Shown here piece after piece: positions 26,412 through 32,685 of a DNA stretch of 61,636 nucleotides (the first letter of the stretch is position 1; the number at the start of each line of letters is the position of its first letter). A model generated the notes under the pieces. It searched no databases. It saw nothing but the letters and a program-made list of their open reading frames with translations, and was not told the DNA's origin. The DNA comes from Streptomyces sp. NRRL F-525. GTDB lineage: Bacteria > Actinomycetota > Actinomycetes > Streptomycetales > Streptomycetaceae. The DNA lies in the NCBI RefSeq assembly GCF_000716605.1, contig NZ_JNXE01000049.1:1-61636 (forward strand), read 5' to 3'. Position numbers and translations under genes: made by a program.

Positions 26412-27797
26412 ATGGATCGCCGACAATCAAGATCCGACCGTCGAATGTTTTCGCCCGAATGTTTCGAAGAATTCCCCGATCATACGGACCGCTATCCCAC
26501 CGTCGCCGAAGTCACCGAGTCCGCACGGCAGTTGGTCTCGCGGTATCCCGGCGTCTGCCGACTGGGCCGGATCGGCAGCTCCCGCGCGGGCCGCCCGATC
26601 CGGATGCTGTCGGTGGGACACGGGCCGCGCCACGTCCTCGTGGTCGCCGGACCCCACCCCGACGAACCGGTCGGCGGCGCGACCGCGCTCGTACTGGCGG
26701 AGCAAGTGGCGCGCGGAGAGCGGCTGTTCGCGGCGACCGACCCCACCCTCATCACCTGGGACTTCGTCCTGTGCCTCGACCCGGACGGTGCCGCCGTGAG
26801 CGAGGCCGGAACCGAAGACACCGCAGCCACGGCCGCCCCCACCCTGCGGAGCTACTACCGCACCACCTACCGCCCGATCGCCGCCGAGCAACCGGAGTGG
26901 GCCCCGATCGTCGGCCGCCAACTCCCGGAGAGCGAGGCGCTGTTCGCGACGATCGACGCCCTGCGGCCGTTCCTCCAGTGCTCGCTGCACAGCACCGACG
27001 TGGGCGGCAGCTGGGTCCAGTTGACCCGCGACCTCCCCGAACTGGCCGCGCCCTTCCGCGCATCCGCCGCCGAACTCGGCATCCCCCTCCAGCACGGCAC
27101 GTACGACGCCCTGTACTGGGAGAACCCCAGCCCCGCGGTCTACGTCCTGCCCGCACCGGACAACACCGCACGCCTGGCGGCCGGTTCGGAGAACATCGGC
27201 GCGTCCACCTGGTGTGCGCCCCTGCGGTACGGCGGCGTCACCGCGATCGTCGAAGTCCCCATGTGGGCAAGCGACTTGGCCGAGGACCTGTCCCCGCACC
27301 CGGACGCCGGACACGCCCTCCGCGACCTGGCCGGCCTGGTCCTCGACGGCGGCCGCCAGGTGACCGCCGTACTCGAGAAGGCACGCGCCTTCCTGCCGTC
27401 GCCCCAACACGACCCGCTCAGGCGGGTGGTGGAGTGGATGGCCGACGGCCTCTACGACATGGTCGCCGACTCCTGGGAACCACTGGCCCGTCAGGCAGCC
27501 GCCGCGTCGGCCGACGACGACCCGCGGCGCCTGACAACGGCCCAGGTCGCGGCCCTGAACATCGTCGCCCGCCGCCAACCCATCCGCGCGGCAGGGCTGT
27601 TGCTACGGCTGCTGCAGGCGTCGGACGACAAGGCGGCCCCCGCGCTGTACCGCGAACTCGACGAACTCTTCACGGCGTGGTGCACGGACGCCGAAGATGC
27701 CCTACGGGTGCGCTGGGTGCCGGTCCGCCACCAGGTGGAACACCAGGCGCGCACGGTGCTGGCCGGTGCCGAGAGCGCGCTGAAGGCGCTTCGCTGA
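26412..27797 (+). CDS. M14-family zinc carboxypeptidase-like protein
   Basis: 461 residues, no signal peptide. The zinc ligands of the carboxypeptidase A fold are visible: His and Glu in GPHPDEPVGG (HxxE, about residues 80-90) and the third His in CSLHSTDVGG (about 195). A Glu in AIVEVPMW (about 285) fits the catalytic Glu. The C-terminal ~130 residues are helical and family-specific. It probably trims a peptide or peptidoglycan-derived substrate in the cytoplasm. The start follows GGGAGGT. Divergent from xlnB; a functional link is not evident. Confidence 0.85.
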   Translation: MDRRQSRSDRRMFSPECFEEFPDHTDRYPTVAEVTESARQLVSRYPGVCRLGRIGSSRAGRPIRMLSVGHGPRHVLVVAGPHPDEPVGGATALVLAEQVARGERLFAATDPTLITWDFVLCLDPDGAAVSEAGTEDTAATAAPTLRSYYRTTYRPIAAEQPEWAPIVGRQLPESEALFATIDALRPFLQCSLHSTDVGGSWVQLTRDLPELAAPFRASAAELGIPLQHGTYDALYWENPSPAVYVLPAPDNTARLAAGSENIGASTWCAPLRYGGVTAIVEVPMWASDLAEDLSPHPDAGHALRDLAGLVLDGGRQVTAVLEKARAFLPSPQHDPLRRVVEWMADGLYDMVADSWEPLARQAAAASADDDPRRLTTAQVAALNIVARRQPIRAAGLLLRLLQASDDKAAPALYRELDELFTAWCTDAEDALRVRWVPVRHQVEHQARTVLAGAESALKALR

Positions 27798-27854
27798 ACG
27801 CGTGACGGACCCCTCGGCAGACCCGCCCTCACCCGAGCCCGGAGGCCCTCCCCC

Positions 27855-28469
27855 TCACCGCCTCCCGGCGAGCAGCGCCGCCACCCCGAACTCGTACCGC
27901 TCCTCGAACGACGCCGGTGCGAGATGACCGGCCACCCGATGCAGCGCGGGGTGAGTCGTCTCGGAGATCGCCCGCGCCAGGATGTCGCCCAACGGCCGGT
28001 GATCCACGGCCTGTTCCTCCTGGGTGAGGCCGAGGGCGAAGTAGACGACGGCCCATGAGGTCCACGCGGCCTCGCGGTCGCCCAGGCCGCACGCGAGCAG
28101 CGCCTCGACCAGGGCCTCCGCGAAAGCCAGGGTCATGGGCTCGGCGGCGTAGGTGCCGACGACGAGTGCCGCGCCGTCGCGGTGGGACAGCAGGGCGCGG
28201 CGGAACCGGCGGGCCAGTTCGCGGGCCCGTTCGGCGGGGACTTCCGGCAGGTCGGTGAGCGGGATCTCGCCAAGTACGGCGTCCGCCATCAGCTCCAGCA
28301 TCCGGGCCTTGGTCTTCACATGCCACTGCACGGTGTTGATCCGCACGCCGAGCCGGTCGGCGACCGCGCGCGTGGACACCGCGTCCAGGCCCTTCTCGTC
28401 CAGGAGGGCCAGGCCCGCGCGGATCACCGTGGCCGGATCCAGTCGGTCGCTCTGTTGCTTGTTGGTCAC
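27855..28469 (-). CDS. TetR-family repressor (TetR_C type)
   Basis: 204 residues. The N-terminal helix-turn-helix (about 12-57: DPATVIRAGLALLDEKGLDA, then LGVRINTVQWHVKTKARML) and a C-terminal helical ligand domain ('GLGDREAAWTSWAVVYFALGLTQEEQ') place it near the TetR proper/TetR_C class. It starts with GTG at 28469, with no ribosome site; a CTGACC-18 nt-TAAACT promoter on its strand would start transcription at the GTG, suggesting a leaderless mRNA. It is divergent from the FAD hydroxylase; two copies of one dyad lie in the 46-bp gap, one covering its start codon. Confidence 0.93.
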   Translation of the reverse strand: MTNKQQSDRLDPATVIRAGLALLDEKGLDAVSTRAVADRLGVRINTVQWHVKTKARMLELMADAVLGEIPLTDLPEVPAERARELARRFRRALLSHRDGAALVVGTYAAEPMTLAFAEALVEALLACGLGDREAAWTSWAVVYFALGLTQEEQAVDHRPLGDILARAISETTHPALHRVAGHLAPASFEERYEFGVAALLAGRR

Positions 28470-28510
28470 TGACCTAGTTTACTTCACCCGAAGACTCTAG
28501 GTCAGCGACC
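28464..28510. promoter_or_regulatory. Duplicated TetR operator between regulator and hydroxylase
   Basis: GGTCA-C-TGACC (28464-28474, perfect) and GGTCA-G-CGACC (28500-28510, one mismatch) are two copies of one dyad, centres 36 bp apart. In addition TGACCTAG (28470-28477) and CTAGGTCA (28497-28504) are perfect inverted arms. The left copy overlaps the repressor's GTG start, and the right copy ends 5 bp before the hydroxylase ATG, so one protein could shut both divergent promoters. Confidence 0.7.
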
Positions 28511-28515
28511 AAGAA

Positions 28516-30051
28516 ATGGGTGGTCTCATGGGTGCACAGCAGGTGGAAGCAGAGCAGGCGGGGACACAGCGAGTGGAAACCGCGCAGGTCGTCATCTCGG
28601 GAGGCGGCCCCGTAGGCCTCTGGCTCGCCGCCGAACTCCGGCTGAACGGCATCTCCGTCACCGTCCTGGAACTCCGCACGGAGATCGACAACCGCTCCAA
28701 GGCGCTCACCGTGCACCCGCGCGGCGTCGAGGTGCTGGCCTCGCGCGGGATCCACCAGCGGTTCCTCGACGAGAGCCTGAAGATCTCCACCGGGCACTTC
28801 GCCAACCTGTCCAACCGGCTCGACTTCTCGGTCATGGACACCCCGTTCCCGTACACCCTCTTCATCCCGCAGGCCCGTACCGAGGCGCTCTTCGAGGAGT
28901 ACGCCCGCGGGCTCGGCGCGACGATCCGGCGTGGGCACCGCGTCACCGGCTTCACCGAGCACGCGGACTCGGTGACCGTCCGGGTCGAGGGGCCAAAGGG
29001 GCCGTACGCGATCGAGGCGGAGTACATCGCGGGCTGCGACGGCACGCGGAGCACCGTGCGCGACGTCGCCGGGATCGAGTTCCCCGGCACGGACTCGCGC
29101 TATCTCGGCTGGCTCGGTGACGTCCTCTTCGACAACCCGCCGGCGCCCGGCTTCAGCCGCTTCACCGAGCGCGGCGGCCTGATGATCGTGCCGCTGCCCG
29201 ACAACCGCTGGCGCATCGCGGGCACCAGCCCCGACAGCGCGACCACCGAGTGGCCCGGCGACTTCACGATGGACGAACTGCGGCAGAAGGTGACCGACAT
29301 CGCCGGCGAGGACTTCGGCATGCGCGACCCGTCCTGGCTCTCCCGCTACGGCAACGCCACCCGCCTCGCCTCCCACTACCGGCGTGGCCGCGTCGTGCTC
29401 GCGGGCGATGCCGCGCACCAGCACTACCCCACCGGCGGTGTCGGCATGAACGTCGGTTTCCAGGACGCCTTCAACCTCGGCTGGAAGCTGGCCGCGACGA
29501 TCGACGGCTGGGCCTCGGACGGGCTCCTCGACAGCTACCACACCGACCGCCACCCGGTCGGCGAGCAGCTGATGGAGCACAGCCGCGCGCAGACCTACCT
29601 GTTCCACGCCTTCACGCCGGAGGGGCTCGCGCTGCGTGACCTGCTGAGCCGGATGGTCCCGGAATCACGGGAGTTCAGCGATGTCCTGGCCGGCCGGCTG
29701 ACCGCGCTCGACGTCGCCTACCCGAGCGCCGACCCGACGGCCCACCCGGTGACCGGCACCCGCGCCCCCGACCTGCCCCTCACCGACACGGACGGCACGC
29801 TGTTCGGCGCGCTGCGGGCGGACTCGTACATCCTGCTCGACCTGACGGCGGAGGGCGCGCTGGCCGACCGCGCTCGGCAGCGGGTCACCGTGCACTCCGG
29901 TGCGCCCGACGGGACACGGCCCGCGTGGGCGGACGTACGAGCGGCCCTGATCCGCCCCGACGGACACGTCACGTGGGCATGGACGGACGAGGACGACACG
30001 AAGCTGGCGGCGGGGGTCGACGCGGTCGTCGCCACGACCCTCGGACTCTAG
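28516..30051 (+). CDS. FAD-dependent aromatic hydroxylase / monooxygenase
   Basis: 511 residues, class A flavoprotein monooxygenase. Motifs: FAD-binding SGGGPVGLWLAAELRLNG (about 25-42), the DG motif AGCDGTRSTVRDVAG, and the GD motif VLAGDAAHQHYPTGGVGMNV followed by QDAFNLGWKLA. The C-terminal ~110 residues form the thioredoxin-like domain of the rifampicin-monooxygenase/PgaE-type subgroup. It hydroxylates an aromatic substrate with NAD(P)H and O2. Adjacent TetR control suggests a detoxification or resistance role triggered by the compound; the substrate is not known. An SDR gene follows after 19 bp. Confidence 0.93.
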   Translation: MGGLMGAQQVEAEQAGTQRVETAQVVISGGGPVGLWLAAELRLNGISVTVLELRTEIDNRSKALTVHPRGVEVLASRGIHQRFLDESLKISTGHFANLSNRLDFSVMDTPFPYTLFIPQARTEALFEEYARGLGATIRRGHRVTGFTEHADSVTVRVEGPKGPYAIEAEYIAGCDGTRSTVRDVAGIEFPGTDSRYLGWLGDVLFDNPPAPGFSRFTERGGLMIVPLPDNRWRIAGTSPDSATTEWPGDFTMDELRQKVTDIAGEDFGMRDPSWLSRYGNATRLASHYRRGRVVLAGDAAHQHYPTGGVGMNVGFQDAFNLGWKLAATIDGWASDGLLDSYHTDRHPVGEQLMEHSRAQTYLFHAFTPEGLALRDLLSRMVPESREFSDVLAGRLTALDVAYPSADPTAHPVTGTRAPDLPLTDTDGTLFGALRADSYILLDLTAEGALADRARQRVTVHSGAPDGTRPAWADVRAALIRPDGHVTWAWTDEDDTKLAAGVDAVVATTLGL

Positions 30052-30070
30052 AAGGGACCGGACCGGACTC

Positions 30071-30826
30071 ATGGATCTCGGACTGAGGAACAAGGTGTAC
30101 GTCGTCACCGGCGGCACCCGCGGACTCGGCCACGCCGTCGCCCGCGAACTGGTCGCCGACGGCGCCAAGGTGCTCGTCACCGGCCGCGACGAGAAGCGCG
30201 CGGCGGAGGCAGCGGCCGAGCTGGGCCCGAACGCGGCCGGCGTCGCCGTGGACAACTCCGACCCGCGGGCCCCGCGCCAACTGATCGCCACGGCAAGGGA
30301 GTTGTACGGCGGCTTCGACGGCGTCCTCGTCAGCGTCGGCGGCCCGCCCGCGGGCGACGTGGCGGCCACCACCGACGAACAGTGGCGGGCGGCCTTCGAG
30401 TCGGTGTTCCTGGGCGCGGTACGGCTGGCCCGAACAGCCGCGGCGGAGTTGGGAGTTGGGGGTGTGATCGGCTTCGTCCTGTCCGGCACGGCCCACGAAC
30501 CGGCCCCCGGCATGGCCATCTCCAACGGCCTGCGCCCCGGCCTGGCCGGCTTCGCCAAGTCCCTGGCCGACGAGTTGGGCCCCCGCGGCATCCGCGTCGT
30601 CGGCGTCCTCCCGGGCCGTATCGCCACGGACCGCATGCGCGAACTGGACGGCCTGGCCCCCGACCCCGACGCCAGGCGGGCCGCCAACGAGTCGGCGATT
30701 CCGCTGGGGCGGTACGGGACGCCGGAGGAGTTCGGGCGCGTGGGCGCCTTCGTGCTGTCGCCGGCGGCCTCGTACGTCACCGGGGTGATGGTGTCGGCGG
30801 ACGGCGGGGCTCGGCGGGGGTTCTGA
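30071..30826 (+). CDS. SDR-fold oxidoreductase lacking the catalytic Tyr/Lys
   Basis: 251 residues. The N-terminal cofactor motif TGGTRGLGHAVAREL and Arg in VTGRDEKRAAE suggest NADP binding. Where classical SDRs have YxxxK, this protein reads MAISNGLRPGLAGFAKSLAD, so Tyr and Lys are not at their usual places. This matches a divergent subgroup annotated as ketoacyl-reductase-like SDRs with an imperfect catalytic tetrad. It is in an operon with the preceding hydroxylase and under the same TetR operator; it may act on that enzyme's product or use a different mechanism. Confidence 0.88.
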   Translation: MDLGLRNKVYVVTGGTRGLGHAVARELVADGAKVLVTGRDEKRAAEAAAELGPNAAGVAVDNSDPRAPRQLIATARELYGGFDGVLVSVGGPPAGDVAATTDEQWRAAFESVFLGAVRLARTAAAELGVGGVIGFVLSGTAHEPAPGMAISNGLRPGLAGFAKSLADELGPRGIRVVGVLPGRIATDRMRELDGLAPDPDARRAANESAIPLGRYGTPEEFGRVGAFVLSPAASYVTGVMVSADGGARRGF

Positions 30827-30834
30827 GACCGGTC

Positions 30835-30881
30835 GGCCCTGGGGCGCGGGGCGCTTCCCCGGTACCCCGCGCCCCAGGGCC
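30835..30881. terminator. Bidirectional terminator hairpin
   Basis: GGCCCTGGGGCGCGGGG (30835-30851) pairs perfectly with 30865-30881: a 17-bp stem with a 13-nt loop and no U tract, typical of streptomycete terminators. It lies between the convergent SDR gene and the ChW-repeat membrane protein gene and can serve both. Confidence 0.85.
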
Positions 30882-30909
30882 GTAGCTCACGCGGTGGTGC
30901 TTCGGCCGC

Positions 30910-32490
30910 TCACACCCAGAGCTTGACGGCCTCCAGCCAGCGGGTGTTGTCCAGGGTGCCCCCGAAGATGTAGCCGGGGCGTGGCTGGGCGCAGTCCGAA
31001 CTGCCCCAGTCGTAGCCGTGGACGATGGCGGACCGGCAGACCTGCCCGGTGCCGATGTTGATGGCGAAGCCCGTCATGTAGGGGGCGCCCGACTTCGTGC
31101 TGCCGACGTAGTTGTTCTTGCCGTCGCCGATGACGGCCGTCCACTGCGGTTCCCATTTGCCCTGCCCGCTGGTCGACTTGGCGTCGTGCACGAAGGCGTT
31201 GGCGGCCGAGCCGCCACCGCCGTACACCGCGATGTTGAGGGCCTGGATCGGGTGGGTGCCGCTCGTCGTTCCGGCGAGCGTGCCGTCGCAGACGGGCTTC
31301 TGCCAGCCCTGTCCGGTGAGGTAGGCGCGGTAGCAGATGTGCCGTCCGGACGGGTCGCTCCGGTGCAGCCGGTTCACCGCGGTGGCGGCGGTGTCCTGCG
31401 CGGGTTTGGCGGTCACGGTGGCGCGCGGCGGCTTCGCGGTCACGGTGACGGTGACGCCCGCCAGTCCTCCTGTTCCTCCTCCCGTCCCTCCCCCGCCCTT
31501 CGGGGCCTTCGCGCCCTTCGAGGTCTTCGGCTTGGCCGAGGAGGAGGCTGTCGCGCTGGGCGGCGGGAGCGGTGTGCTCGCGGTCGAGGAGTCGGTCGGC
31601 GCCGTCTCCTCGGCCAGCGGAGTCCCGCTCGTCTCGGCACCCGAGCGCGCGGTCTGCTTCTGGCGCCCCCCGTCGTCCGGTGAGCCGCTGCCCAGGATCA
31701 CCAGCGGAACGATGACGAGAGCGGCCACGCCGATGGCCACCGGGCCGACGACCAGGGGCTTGTGGAGCAGCCCGGGCGACGCGTACTCGTCGTCCGACTG
31801 GCGCCGTCCGTTCCCCGGGGCGACCCTCGAGACCGGGCGGACGGTGGGCGAGGGCGGAGGCGGGGGCGGCCCCGCGAGCCGGCGCTCCCTCTGCTGCTCG
31901 AGTGTGTACGCCTCGACGTCGAAGGGGTCGTCACCGTCGTCGCGGTCGCCGTCCCTGTCGTCATCGCCGTCGTCCTCGGCGTGGTCGAGGTCGTCGTCGG
32001 GGTCGTCGAGGTCGTCGTCGCCCGTGGAGGGGCCGGCCTCCTCCATCGGTCCGTACGGCTCCGGGCGCACCGCCTCCTCGGCGGGCTCGGCGTCTCCCAG
32101 TGGCGGCCGGACGGGTCCCAACTCCTCGGCCGGTTCCGGCAGTTGCCCCTCCTGCTCCAGAAGGCTGCTCGAACCGTCGGGGGCGACCTCGACGAACGCC
32201 ACGTATCCCGCGGCGGGATCGGAGATGGTCGCCGTCACGGTGGTGTTCCGGTCACGGGCGTATGCGTGCAGTCTGTCGAGGATCGCGGCGTCGACCGACT
32301 CTCCTTCCGCCGGCCGTACGGGTTCGCCGTCGATGGCGGCCGAGCCGTCTCCGGAGATGACCACCGCGTGGCGCGGCGGCGGCCCGGACGGCTCCCCGGC
32401 GGATTCCGGTTCGCTGAGATCCACCGGCTCACCGGACACGGCGTGGTCGTCCCCCGCGATCGGCTCGTCCGTCTCTTCACCCCGGCTCAT
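30910..32490 (-). CDS. Membrane protein with acidic cytoplasmic domain and two ChW-like surface repeats
   Basis: 526 residues. An N-terminal domain (about 40-120) resembles the N-terminus of the gene at 53767-54612 (shared pattern G.(A/E)IDG.P..P..G.SV..A.LD.L..YA..R and VSPDGSS-like VAPDGSS). A very Asp-rich stretch follows (about 150-200), then one membrane helix (about 260-285, VVGPVAIGVAALVIVPLVIL), a Ser/Thr/Pro/Gly linker, and an outside region (about 375-526). The latter contains 'AYLTGQGWQKPVCDGTLAGT ... IQALNIAVYG', a good ChW (hydrophobic-W) motif, and a second similar unit ending 'GTLDNTRWLEAVKLWV'. ChW repeats are cell-surface modules. It carries the locus-wide TGAACC/CCGTTG promoter. 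GAGAGGAAG precedes ATG 32490. Confidence 0.8.
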   Translation of the reverse strand: MSRGEETDEPIAGDDHAVSGEPVDLSEPESAGEPSGPPPRHAVVISGDGSAAIDGEPVRPAEGESVDAAILDRLHAYARDRNTTVTATISDPAAGYVAFVEVAPDGSSSLLEQEGQLPEPAEELGPVRPPLGDAEPAEEAVRPEPYGPMEEAGPSTGDDDLDDPDDDLDHAEDDGDDDRDGDRDDGDDPFDVEAYTLEQQRERRLAGPPPPPPSPTVRPVSRVAPGNGRRQSDDEYASPGLLHKPLVVGPVAIGVAALVIVPLVILGSGSPDDGGRQKQTARSGAETSGTPLAEETAPTDSSTASTPLPPPSATASSSAKPKTSKGAKAPKGGGGTGGGTGGLAGVTVTVTAKPPRATVTAKPAQDTAATAVNRLHRSDPSGRHICYRAYLTGQGWQKPVCDGTLAGTTSGTHPIQALNIAVYGGGGSAANAFVHDAKSTSGQGKWEPQWTAVIGDGKNNYVGSTKSGAPYMTGFAINIGTGQVCRSAIVHGYDWGSSDCAQPRPGYIFGGTLDNTRWLEAVKLWV

Positions 32491-32565
32491 GGCGCTTCCT
32501 CTCTTCTGACGTCTCCCGGCCGACATGGCCCCGGTCGGGAACGGCGTGACGGTCCCCGGACAGCG

Positions 32566-32592
32566 CAACGGGTGCCGTAGGGGAACGGTTCA
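32566..32592 (-). promoter_or_regulatory. ECF-type promoter P1 (ChW-repeat membrane protein)
   Basis: On the minus strand: TGAACC (32592-32587), 15 nt, CCGTTG (32571-32566). Predicted start near 32559, giving a leader of about 70 nt to ATG 32490. A member of the repeated promoter series of this locus. Confidence 0.75.
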
Positions 32593-32685
32593 ATTCCTCG
32601 GTCACGGGCCCGCATCGATCGAACAGAAATCCACACACTCCGTCAGGTGCCTTGTGGCGCAAGGGTGTTGAGTACAGTCCGGGGC

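Noticed and set aside
32620..32645. CGAACA-14-CCGTCA upstream of the left AfsR-like gene
   Set aside because: Both hexamers are off and the spacer is 14, outside the 15/16 of the other ten sites; too weak to list as a promoter.
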